A stretch of DNA of 64,000 nucleotides. It comes from Panicum virgatum (taxonomy: Eukaryota > Streptophyta > Magnoliopsida > Poales > Poaceae). This document shows positions 20,667-30,330 of the stretch, in pieces. The notes beneath the pieces are model-generated. The model saw only the letters and a program-made list of their open reading frames with translations. It ran no database searches and was not told where the DNA came from. The stretch lies in NCBI RefSeq assembly GCF_016808335.1, contig NC_053153.1:28754090-28818089 (forward strand), given 5' to 3'. Numbering within the stretch: position 1 is the first letter of the stretch; every line of letters starts with the position of its first letter. The position numbers and the translations under genes were made by a program.

Positions 20667-21128
20667 CCCTGAGACAACCTAAGTAAAAAACATTTGTTTG
20701 ATCCTATGCTTAAGATAATGACCTATTGCCGGGACTAATCTGATGGAGGGAGTCCATGGGACTAACCTGCTGCACGCTATGTTGTATCGTTGCCGGAGCT
20801 AATGACTTGTGGGGACCGCGAGCAGTTCGCCGGAGCCCACTTTCGTCGTCGCAACTGGTTGGAGAGGGGACGGGGATGTTCATGCACGCAAGTCGAAGCG
20901 TAGAGATATATCGGAAAGTGCACGAGCGTCGGGTCAATTTTCCCGCTATTTTATATTTACTTCGCCCACTTCCCGCCAATCGACCAGGGTGAGTTTATTT
21001 TTACGCGGGAGTCAACTGTCGGAGCCTATGCATGTCTGGATGTGTGCTTCCGTAGTCTCTCATTTTTACATGCCTCATGCAACCACTGTACACGGTGCGC
21101 ACAGTGCGAGCTCCGTTGAAGTCAGTCT

Positions 21129-21282
21129 AATATGGGAGACCTCGACTTGGAATTTGGTGCGCAGAAGATGGGGCCATTTGATTGTCGTCCGTTTGCCGGT
21201 TCCCGTCGGCCTCCGGAAGCACCGACTCACGTCCCGACACCCGCTCCTGCCTAACCCCCGCCAACATGTTTGACATTGATTC
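21129..21282. other. Spacer between Harbinger element and MITE
   Basis: No gene features; probably remnant receptor-kinase or intergenic sequence. Confidence 0.3.
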
Positions 21283-21592
21283 GGGCGCGTTTGGTTAGCC
21301 ATCAAATCAAGATTTCACAAAAAGACGAATTTTCGCATGGAGTATTAAATGTAGTCTATTTACAAAATCTTTTTAGAGACGGATATAATTTTTCAAGACG
21401 AATCTAATGACAGTAATTAATTGATGATTTGCTACAGTAACCATCCTCTAATCACACGGTCAAAGACCTCATTAGATTCGTCTCGCGATTTGCACGGAGA
21501 GTTGTGGAGATAGTTTTGTAATTAAATTTTATTTGATACTCTAAATTAGTGGTCAAAGATGAAATTTTTGTCGGCCCTAACCAAACACGGCC
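21283..21592. mobile_element. MITE, about 310 bp
   Basis: Ends are GGGCGCGTTTGGTTAGCC and, inverted, GGCCGTGTTTGGTTAGGG. The interior has the GACGAATCTAATGA … CATTAGATTCGTCTCGCG inverted segments common in grass MITEs, also seen in the MITE at 40093. Flanks TTC/TTG give only an imperfect 3-bp duplication. Confidence 0.82.
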
Positions 21593-21689
21593 TTGACCGT
21601 CGCCCGTCCTCCACATGATCCCAGGCGCGAGAACCCAAGGGTGACTAGGACTTGACCAAAAACGGGGCCATCCAAGGAGAACCTGGAAT

Positions 21690-22302
21690 AACCGGTGCGA
21701 ACTAGTAGGATAAACCGCGCCCTGATCGCGCATGGGCAACTGACCAATGGCATGTGGAATTGCGCCTGACAAGCTATTGTTTCCCTAGCTGAGATGCGTC
21801 AACAGGGATGTGCATGCGATTGAACAAATCACATGGTACTACTAACCCGGTGCGGTAATTCATCACAAGCAAGCCTCGTGAGGTTGCCTAGCGCCGATGG
21901 AATTATACCGGACAAGGTGCTGTTGGCAAGAGCAAGGAACCTGACACGACACAGCCTTCCCATCCCAGCCCAGGCCTGCCGGCCGGCCGGTGCCTTGTCA
22001 GGTCGAGGAAAGAGGAAAAACAGGTTACGATCGAAGGTCACGGGAGATGCGTCCTCGGAGAGGCATGTCTCGCAAGAGCTGCGACGCGAGGCCGGCGGTG
22101 GCTGCAGGCGCACGACACACGCCGACCCAGGGGCAGAAGGCGTTCCAGTTGGTGCGGAGGACGCCGAGAGGGTCGCCGAGCTGGGCTTTGGAAGCCAGCG
22201 GCACAGCGACGGCCGTGTCACTGCATGCTGGGCGAATGAAGCAACGGCGACGGAGGCCAGCACGTACACCGCTAGCACCAGCACTATGCAGTGCATTGCC
22301 AT
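21690..22302 (-). pseudogene. Second receptor-like kinase (LRR) fragment, multiply frameshifted
   Basis: In minus sense: a signal-peptide-like MAMHCIVLVLAVYVLASVAVA from 22302; then in another frame an LRRNT-like KAQLGDPLGVLRTNW; then LRR pieces FLALANSTLSGIIPSALGNL (about 21900) and NNSLSGAIPHAIGQLP (about 21760). At least two frame changes and several stops separate the pieces. It resembles the fragment at 17256-17426 and lies in the same orientation, so the locus probably held tandem receptor kinases before transposons broke it up. Confidence 0.75.
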
Positions 22303-23158
22303 GCCAGCCACGACGAGATCCAGCTTCTGGTTGCTTATTCTTCTGAACAATTAGTCGAGATCCAGATCTATGTCCGGGGGAGGTGGCCGCCCCGGGAGGG
22401 AAAATCCCCACCCCCTAACGGACGGGGATGTCGCGGCGGCGGCACATCGGGGACGGCGGGGCACATCGGCGCACGGCGGCGGCCCGGGGCGAGAGCAGGC
22501 GGCGGGGCTCCGGGTGGAAGGAGGAAGAAATGACAGCCGGGACCCACCTGTCAGTGGCTCAAAAATAATTCAGGTGTGGGGAGAGTTCCCCACACCCAAG
22601 TGTGGTTTAGCATTTCGAAATAATCATCCATAACCATAATCACGTGAGGACCTCCATCACCTGCAGTGACAGCATCAGTGTTTGGTTCAGCTAATTTCAG
22701 AGTTTCAGTTCAGAGTTACCAGCATTTCAGTTCAGTTCTGCCAAGTGCAGAGTTTCAGTTCTGCAGAGTTTGTCTACCAGCGGTCCAGCACCAACAGCTA
22801 GACAAAGATAAACATATTTGTGTACCAGCAAAAATGAACATGCCAATGGTGAAGTTTTCCACAGAATTGATTTGCTGAACCGATATTAAAAAATAGATTC
22901 ATTTGCTGAACCAATATTTAAAAACAGATTGATTTGAGCACCCCCTGAATATGAGCAACAGAAGGACCACACAGAGGAGCTTCTTGGTCAGTCTCATAAA
23001 GTTTCACTGACTAGAACAAAACCACAAATAACTAAGTACAAATTGAACTGTGCCTGCGCTAGAAACAAATTCCTATTGCTTGCTACAATTGAAAGAAAGA
23101 ACCTGTGCTACAAACAAATGCTTCACAATTGTCCACAGAAGTAAGAGGTACCAATTAC
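22303..23158. other. Intergenic, GC-rich then AT-rich, no gene
   Basis: 22360-22530 is GC-rich with CGGGGATG/CGGCGGCGG simple sequence. 22660-22790 has short direct repeats of TTCAG(A/T)GTTTCAG type. 22865-22945 has repeated GATTTGCTGAACC. No supported coding sequence. Confidence 0.4.
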
Positions 23159-23487
23159 CTGAGTGGTCTTCCGCTCCACTGTCTTCTCCCCCATCAAATT
23201 CAGAGGCCCCTGATGAAATTGATGCAGTCAGGAAAGTAGCAACAGATTCACAGCCACTAAATTGATGCGGCGGCGAACTGGCCACTGGACAGAGAGCCGG
23301 CGGATGCTTGCGCGCGGATCCTCGGGGGACGGCACCGCCGTCGGGACGCCTTTCCTTCCAACAGTTGCTGCCTTCCGAAGCCGCGCATCCGCTCCCGTGC
23401 AGCCGCCGCTGCTGCTACCTCCTTCCGTGGCATGGCTGACGGCTGCTCCTTCTGCGCCGCCACTGCTGCTTCCTCCTTCTGCATCAT
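23159..23487 (-). other. Exon-like gene fragment, function unknown
   Basis: In minus sense an ATG at 23487 (MMQKEEAAVAA) opens an Ala/Arg-rich frame. In a shifted frame a segment TASISSGASEFDGGEDSGAE runs to CTCAG|GTAATT at 23159, a good donor site. The two parts are not in one frame, so this is at best a broken or captured first exon. GC content is far above its surroundings. Not recognised. Confidence 0.3.
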
Positions 23488-23658
23488 GGCGTACGGGATG
23501 CTTGCGCGACTGCTGCTGCTTGCGCGACTGGGTGGGGAAGGGATTTTGCGGTGCGGGGATAAAGAGCGCGCGGGGAATGGATTTGACGGCACGTTGGCGG
23601 GGAGAAAACGCGCGCGCGGGGAATGCAGGGAGCAGCAGATCAGGCGAGTCGATGGCAC

Positions 23659-25118
23659 TGTAACGAACATGGTCCCAATTTCGAGTGATTTTGGTGATTA
23701 AATAACAACACAATCAATGAGACTAATGTGTTTGTCAAGTGTATCTCATCAGATCCCAAGAATGAAGTAAAAAGCCCTAACAAAGCAAAACATGAAGAAA
23801 GAACTCAAAGAAACGCTGAATTAGACGAGTTCTGCAAAATCAGTAGGGTCGGATAATCCGAAAACCCTAGGGTCAGACTATCTGAGCAAAGCAGCTGGAT
23901 TATCCGACGCTTAGAGTTAAGAGGCATCGGATCAACTCTGACAGGATCCAAGTCTCAGTTGAAGAAAATCAAGTAGGATCGGATGAACCGACTTGTACAA
24001 GAGAAGAGCATCGGATTAAGGCTCGGGTCATTCTTCAGAGAGCCTGTTTTTAAGACTGGAAAATTCTCTTCAGGATCGGATGATCCGATGTAGCAGTAAT
24101 AGAGCGTTGGACTAACTGACAGGAGTAATGATCGTGTCTGTTGGATGGAATTCAAATATGATCGTTGGATCGGATGATCCGACGTCGGAGCTTGAAGGCC
24201 GTCGGACAAATACGTCGGATAAATGATGTCAGCAAAGGGCAACGGTCACTGGAGGAACCACAGTGGGGTCGGATTATCCGACGCCTACGCAGAAAAAGCT
24301 GTAACGGCTCTTAAACGGCTAGTTCGCTTGGAGGGCTATATATATGGGTTCCCCTGGTCATTTGAAGTTTGCTGGAGTTGAGAGAAGACACACCCACACC
24401 CTAGAACATCTCCAAGCCAACCAAAAAGCTCAAGTGTTCAAATCCTTAGTCCTTAGCACATATTTGAGAGAAGTTGTGCTAGGTTAGCTCTTAGTGAATG
24501 AAAGGCAAGGTTGTGTACCTTGTGATCTGGTTCTTGAGTGAACCCAAATTGTGTCTCGATGAGCCAGCCATCCTCGGAGTCTTGGTGACTCGCCGGCACG
24601 TCTTCGACCCTCCGGCTTGGTGTGGAGCGGCGACGACAAACTTTGTGCGGGGGACGTGGAGACCCCTTTTCTTGGTGGAGAAGCTTCTTAGTGGAACCCG
24701 GGGCCAAGGTGACCGTGACTGTGTTAACGGAAGAGACTTGGTGGCCGAGAAGCAATACTCTTTGTGAGTGCTTCAACAACGTGGATGTAGGTATGCCTTT
24801 GTGGCTAACCGAACCACGGGATAAATCTCCGTGTCAAAAGAATTTGCTTTCTCTCATCTCCATTTAAGGTTTCGTATTTAATTATTATAATTCTTGTGTG
24901 CTTTTACTTTCTAGAGTAGAATTTTGATAGGATTGGTTATAGGTTGCATAATTTATTTGGGACGAGAATTTTCACACTAGAAGAATACTAGTTGCACATC
25001 TAGATAGCATGATCTTAATTTAATTTATGTGTAAATAGTTGAAGTTTGAGATTAAAACTTTTAGTTTACCTAATTTACTCTCTCTGCCTCCTGGGCTACA
25101 AGCATCCGATTGCTTTCA
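23659..25118 (+). mobile_element. Solo LTR of a second copia-like family (1460 bp)
   Basis: It begins TGTAACGAACATGG, ends TTGCTTTCA, and is flanked by perfect GGCAC duplications (23654-23658 and 25119-25123). U3 carries boxes of CGGA-N3-TCCG form (CGGATGATCCG, CGGATTATCCG, CGGATAATCCG) near 23850, 24073, 24166 and 24268. It has AACGGCTAGTT near 24315 and a TATATATAT box near 24335. No internal region remains. Confidence 0.92.
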
Positions 25119-25123
25119 GGCAC

Positions 25124-26553
25124 CTCAGTGCTGGAGCTCCAACGAGAGGCGCGGCCGTCTCGTCCATCTTGGAGCGCGCGCGGGTGCCGTCGCGTGGGGA
25201 GGCGATGGCGCTGCCGTCTCCTGGCGCAAGTGGGGGTGTTTCTGTAAAATGATCACGAAAGAGACGGCAAAAGAGACGACCGTTGGAGATGCCCGTATGT
25301 ATTCAGCAAATTCTATTCAAGTAGACAGGCATTTCCACATCTCCGTTATTGAGAAGTCAAGTACAGTATTTAGTAACCATTATTATTCCACAACCAAAAA
25401 AAGAACGCTAACAGATCAATGAGTTTCGCTGGGCAATGTACCAACTGCATCACTTCAATGTAACTATGTAAGCACAAATGGAAGTTCAAGGGCAAAAATG
25501 TATGTCACTTTTACCTTTGTTCCAGTGGATCAGGAGATCCTAGCACACCTATTCCTTTTTCTGAAACAAATTATAACTGGAAAAGATATTATTTCAAAAA
25601 TAACTGGAAAAGATCAAAAATTTCAGTGCCTGCAATGCAGTTACATCAAGAAAGTTGACTAAAAAATTAAATAAAAGCGATGGACAAGTTTGTCACATTT
25701 TAGCCATTGAAAAGGAGCCACATCAGAAAGACAAATCTAAAAGACAGTACAACAAAAAATCTATTAGATTATTCAAAAGGTTTACAAGTACTATGAAAGA
25801 CTAAAAAAAAGGAAAATCCTTTTTTTCTAAAAAATAAAAAGACTTAAAAAAACTTGGTAAGAAATCCTAATAGAAACCAGACAGAGTCATAATCTGCTTT
25901 TTGAAAGAACGAAAAAGTTGCTGCATTTTCTCTATGGTTTGACAAGTACAGCAAAAACACTGATCTGGTGGTTCATGTATGCAAAAATCAGTTGATGTAT
26001 GTATAACAAACAAATCGTTTTCTTTTGTACTATATCAACAAACAACAAAACAAACTTAAACACTACACAGCACATGAACAACTTGATTGTAGCCACTTAA
26101 AATGAATAGTATTTTGTGTGAACATATACCTTACAATTATGTTTCACTATTATTCTTGCATAATAACAAACTTCATATAGCAACACATAATAGTGCTATT
26201 ATTCCTGTACCAACTGTACCTAGCATGGCTATTATTCCTGCATTATAAAGCATAACAAACAACAAAGACAGTGAACAGAATGACACAAACTATGCATCTG
26301 GGAAACAATCACATTAACTAAGCAAAAATTTTGATCACATTAACTAAGCAAAGATAACAAGCATCAAGCTGCAGGGCACACCTTTCCTTGGAACTATAGA
26401 ATCGAACAATGCGAACTAAAACACCACCAACATATCATATATAAAACGATGGAGTATGGCATAATATTGCAGCAGTCTGATTGTAGCCATAAAAGCCCAC
26501 ATATATATTGTTTTGTGGCTAATAAGTAAATCGCTGGCATTCAGCTCAGAAAA
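25124..26553. other. AT-rich flank downstream of the VWA gene
   Basis: No ORF with coding character. GAGACGACCGTTGGAGATGCCC at about 25268-25290 resembles a PIF/Tourist-type terminus (ATCTCCAACGG inverted), but I found no partner end. The part next to 26553 should contain the 3' UTR of the VWA gene. Confidence 0.35.
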
Positions 26554-28146
26554 TTAATTTTCGCTTAGATCTTCCTTGATCTGTTTATCCAGCCTCGATC
26601 CTCCTTCTGGCCGCTCGCTGCTGCCACGCTTCCTGCTGCTGCTGCTGCTCTCACGCGACAGGTCCACCATCTCCTCCATCTTGGGAGTCAGGTACGCCCT
26701 CGGAGTCTTGCCCGCCGACGACTGCAGCTCCACCCCCGAGGCCCGCTGCTGCGCGTGCGAGCTCATGCCGGCGAGCAGGCACGCGCGCCCCGACTGCTGG
26801 TACTCCCGCCGGTCGCCCACGCGCTCGCTGAGGTCGCGCAGCTCCTCCTTGATCGCCTCGCACGTCGGGTCGTCGCCGGCCGCCCCCGGCGCCGACCGCT
26901 CCACTTCCCGCAGCCGGCCGTTCAGGATCCGCGCGGCCCCGGCGTGCTCCCCGCCGTCGGCGGCTGCCCGCGCCGCCGCGATGCCATCGGCCGCCGCGAG
27001 GCGTACGCGCTCCCGCTCGACCTCGATGGATGGAGGAGGCATGTCCGTCAGCTCCAGCGGCCTCTGGATCATCGCGGCGGGGGCGGCGACATGGGCCGTC
27101 TGCCCCGTCGCGGCGAACCGGTAGGTGCAGCTCACCTTGACCAGGCGGGTGCGCTCCTCCGTCGGCCGCGCTCTCGGCACGTACACGAGCACCAGGAAGC
27201 GCCGGCTCTCGTCGTCATAGAGCTCGCCGACGTCGATGGAGGCGGCACAGCCATCGGCGGCGACGTGGTTGCCGTAGCTGCCGGACTTGACCTCCTGGAC
27301 GCGCACGCCCCGGTGCAGGCACGTGACGTCGATGCGCGCCCCCTGCACGGCGACGGAGAGGAGCCCCCCGATGCAGCGCGCGAACGTGTTCTGGATCGCC
27401 GACTGGGCCTGGACGAAGGAGAAGGTGCCTCCCGTGGCCTCGGCGATGGCGTGCATCACGGCGGCGTCGTGATCGGCGCCGAAGCCGAACGTGTGGATCG
27501 GCGCGGGCCGGGAGGCGGCGTGCGCGAACGAAGGCGGCACGAGGCTCATGTAGTTCTTGGCGGCGCCGTTGGGTTGCGGGAGGAGGACCGTGTCTTGGCC
27601 GTCGGACAGGAGGATCATGCTGGCGACGACGTTCCTGTGGCGGCGGCCGACGAGCACCTCGGCGCCCACGCGGAGGCCCGCGCCGATGTTGGTGCCCCCC
27701 TCGACGGCGAGGGCCTCCACGGCCTGCTTCGCCGCGGCCTTCCCCGTGTCTGACATGCGCACTAGGCGGGACAGGCGCCGCGCGCCGATCGAGAAGACGA
27801 CGACGGAGAGGCGGTCGGCGGGGCCGAGTTGGTCGACGACGAAGCAGACGGCCTGCTTGAGCAGCGCCAGCTTCTGGCCCTGCATGCTCCCGCTGACGTC
27901 GAGCACGAGCACGAGATCGAGCGGCGCGCGCGCCACGTCGGCCGGCGCCTTGGCGTCCACGAGCACCGCGAACTTGTCCATGGACGCGCCCCTCCCGAGC
28001 GCCGGGAACTCGCACTGCGCCTTGAGGACCAGACCGCCGCCGGCCGCCCCGCCGCCGGCGGTCTGGCGCTGCTCCAACGGGTCGTCGTCATGGAACGCCC
28101 CAACCGGCAGCGGCAGATGCGGCACCGCCGCCTTGGTGTCCGTCAT
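26554..28146 (-). CDS. von Willebrand factor A-domain protein (WAV3-like, without RING)
   Basis: A single-exon, GC-rich frame of 530 aa from ATG 28146 (MTDTKAAVPH). The in-frame ATG at 28227 adds 27 residues that look like leader sequence, so I prefer 28146. The VWA domain spans about residues 77-260. It has a complete MIDAS metal site: DVSGS at 83-87, Thr in GGTNIGAGL and Asp in LLSDGQD. Beyond about 260 comes a beta-rich region, then an Ala-rich helical part (AAADGIAAARAAADGG…RILNGRLREV) as in the VWA C-terminal domain of plant WAV3/EDA40-type proteins. The C-terminus is Ser/Arg/Lys-rich. Those relatives carry an N-terminal RING finger and act as ubiquitin ligases; here there is no Cys-rich segment, so ligase activity is not supported. 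Probably a cytoplasmic adaptor (inference). No lesions. Confidence 0.9.
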   Translation of the reverse strand: MTDTKAAVPHLPLPVGAFHDDDPLEQRQTAGGGAAGGGLVLKAQCEFPALGRGASMDKFAVLVDAKAPADVARAPLDLVLVLDVSGSMQGQKLALLKQAVCFVVDQLGPADRLSVVVFSIGARRLSRLVRMSDTGKAAAKQAVEALAVEGGTNIGAGLRVGAEVLVGRRHRNVVASMILLSDGQDTVLLPQPNGAAKNYMSLVPPSFAHAASRPAPIHTFGFGADHDAAVMHAIAEATGGTFSFVQAQSAIQNTFARCIGGLLSVAVQGARIDVTCLHRGVRVQEVKSGSYGNHVAADGCAASIDVGELYDDESRRFLVLVYVPRARPTEERTRLVKVSCTYRFAATGQTAHVAAPAAMIQRPLELTDMPPPSIEVERERVRLAAADGIAAARAAADGGEHAGAARILNGRLREVERSAPGAAGDDPTCEAIKEELRDLSERVGDRREYQQSGRACLLAGMSSHAQQRASGVELQSSAGKTPRAYLTPKMEEMVDLSRESSSSSRKRGSSERPEGGSRLDKQIKEDLSEN

Positions 28147-28330
28147 CCCGGTCTTTGGTGTGGACTGGCTGAATGTCCTGCGGCACCAGATCGATACAGA
28201 AAAATATCCTGCGCCGCTGCGTTGCACGAGGTATTGATAAGGAATTAAGGATCGGATCGGCTGCTGATTTTTAGGAAAGATGGCTGCCGCTGATTTTTAG
28301 GAAGTTAGGATTAGGAATGATAGTATATGG

Positions 28331-28554
28331 CAGGGTTAACAATTTCGGCGAAATTTCGGAAAATTTTTCGTTTTCGCTAGTTACCGGGATCCGAAATTTC
28401 GGTACTTTTCGGTATATTTCGTTTTCAAATTCAAAATTCAACAAATTTCGACCGAAATTCAACGAAATTTGCCGAAATTTACCGAAATTTCGGAACGGAA
28501 TTCCGTTTCCGCTAAACACCGGGATTTGACCGGAAAACGAAATGGTTAACCCTG
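28331..28554. mobile_element. hAT-type MITE, 224 bp, upstream of the VWA gene
   Basis: It starts CAGGGTTAACAATTTCG and ends, inverted, CAGGGTTAACCATTTCG. Perfect 8-bp duplications GTATATGG lie at 28323-28330 and 28555-28562. The interior is made of repeated AAATTTCGG/CCGAAATTT words. It sits about 185 bp upstream of the VWA start, within the likely promoter or 5' UTR. Confidence 0.95.
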
Positions 28555-28562
28555 GTATATGG

Positions 28563-28973
28563 CTGCTGATATTTTTTTTTTAGATTCTGCATGCCGGCAT
28601 GCAAATCCCCCCGTCCCTCGGGCTCCCTGCATGCAAATCCAGCAACTGCCTGGCGCCAGCGCTGGTGCTTCGCACGCTTCAATTCCCGCACCAACGGAGC
28701 GAACTGAATTAATTAATGTCTCCACATCAGTCGATTGATATCTCATTATTTGTGAATCACATGTTTTCACTATTAATTATTCACCAACGTGTCAGACAGT
28801 CACATCGACCACGCCGACAGGTTCAATTTTGTTTGTTTGTTGAGGACCCGTCAAGCGGGTTTGGACTTTTATGGACCAATTTGCACAGCTCTGCAGCAAG
28901 CAGCATTTTGAGCCCAATAAGGCAACAACGTCCAAGTTATTGACTGTACATTTCCCACAGACAACATATATAA
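28563..28973. other. Probable distal upstream region of the VWA gene, no gene
   Basis: No supported ORF. It contains short palindromic words such as GCATGCCGGCATGC near 28588. Confidence 0.35.
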
Positions 28974-29278
28974 GCCTTGTTTGGATCAAAGGGCTAGAGC
29001 TAATTAGCTCAAACAAATAGTCCTTCAAAAAACTAGTCCTTGACATGTTTGGATCCAAGAGCTATTTAGCTTTTAAAACACCTTTTCCCAATCATTAGAA
29101 TCCTATACCTCTCTTGCTATGGTGGGCTCTACCTGAAATAGCTCAAATAATCACCCTTTGGGTGTGATAGTTTTTTGAGGTAGGCTATTTACAAATAGCC
29201 AAAAACTAGCCCTCATGTTTGGAGGTTTTGGGCTATTTTAGGCTAAAAATAGCTTTAGCCTTTAGATCCAAACACGCC
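28974..29278. mobile_element. MITE, about 305 bp
   Basis: Inverted ends are GCCTTGTTTGGATCAAAGGGCTA and, at the other side, GGCGTGTTTGGATCTAAAGGCTA. The interior repeats TAGCT/AGCTA words. Target duplication is unclear, so superfamily is unassigned. Confidence 0.8.
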
Positions 29279-29749
29279 CATAACATATTGATAGACAACA
29301 TTAGTATTATTTTCCAGTGTTTAAACATATTATCTCAGAGACGGCTTATACTAGGACCCAAGAGGAACCGAAGGCCATGGCAAATGCAGCTGAGTTTGTT
29401 ACCACAAATAATGATCTGTAGCTGCAATACCAGGAACAAACCTGAAACAAGTGGCAATTAAGTGCTCGTAGCTATACATGGTACAGGAACACAAGTGAAA
29501 GTAAAACCATGCTACAGACTCTTAACATATACAGCACAAGGACAAAAAAAAGTTTCATAACGAGAAGATCTGCTAGCTTGACCATAGCCTGAAATCATAG
29601 TCCTGTGATTGAGAAACATGCTTATCAGTTAGCTAGCGCAAGTACACCAAAATAATGAGATGGGCTGATTAGTCATATGTGATCTGTTTGTAAAACAAGT
29701 TATGGTTCTTGTCCCAGGCAATCCCAGACAAAAAAAAACAAAAAAAATA
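29279..29749. other. AT-rich intergenic, no gene
   Basis: No coding or repeat structure seen. Confidence 0.35.
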
Positions 29750-30330
29750 CTTGTACAATTTTTGGCTGATAATAAAGTTACATTTACCCTTTTATTTAAA
29801 AAGTTACATTTATCCCAGATATTTACATAATTACATCTACAATTTCTAAGCTGATATAACAAGAAAAAAGCCACAGATCTGAAGAAAAAAAGATACACAT
29901 TTATAGGTACAATTTCTGGGCCAATAACAAGAAAAAACACATCAGAAAAAACATACATTTATAGTGCAACTTTTCGGCTGATAACTAGATAAAAAAGCAT
30001 GAAATAACACACATTTATAGGTACAAATTTCTGGGCTGATGACAAGAAAAAAACACACATTTACAGTGCAACTTTTCGGCTGATAACAAGATTAAAAAAA
30101 ATATCTGAAAGAACAAACATTTATAGTGCAAATTTTTGGCTGACAACAAGAAAAAAACACAGCTCAAAAATAGATGTACCTTGTAAAATAAAGAGGATTA
30201 ATAACAAGAGAGTGAGCCTATAAATGTACCTTGTAACAAGATAGAGAGGATTGATAACAAGAGAGTGCTCAAAAACACAGCTCACTAGGCTGATAACAAG
30301 ACAGGATTGAGTATGTACCTTGTAAGATAG
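29750..30330 (+). repeat. Degenerate minisatellite
   Basis: About seven diverged copies of a 45-60 bp unit with core CAA(C/T)TTTT(C/T)GGCTGATAACAAGA occur near 29757, 29851, 29907, 29968, 30023, 30067 and 30127. They are followed by two copies of a unit with GTACCTTGTAA…GAT(T)AATAACAAGAGAGTG near 30176 and 30226. Confidence 0.8.

Larger units (their letters stand above)
17579..21128. mobile_element. PIF/Harbinger DNA transposon, defective
   Basis: Perfect 21-bp inverted repeats lie at 17579-17599 and 21108-21128. Between them are convergent genes for a Myb/SANT-like ORF1 (+) and a DDE transposase (-), the standard PIF/Harbinger pair. The two ends also share ATGTAAAAAT-type subterminal motifs. 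I could not see a clean 3-bp target duplication, so the exact outer ends may be off by a few bases. The transposase lacks its C-terminus, so the copy should depend on another element. Confidence 0.8.

Noticed and set aside
25247..25295. A complete PIF/Tourist element ending at CCGTTGGAGATGCCC
   Set aside because: No partner end reading GGGCATCTCCAACGG was found upstream, so only a possible single terminus is noted.
26576..28248. Long plus-strand and other-frame ORFs (up to 332 codons) opposite the VWA gene
   Set aside because: They are antisense or shifted shadows of a GC-rich coding sequence and show no domain.
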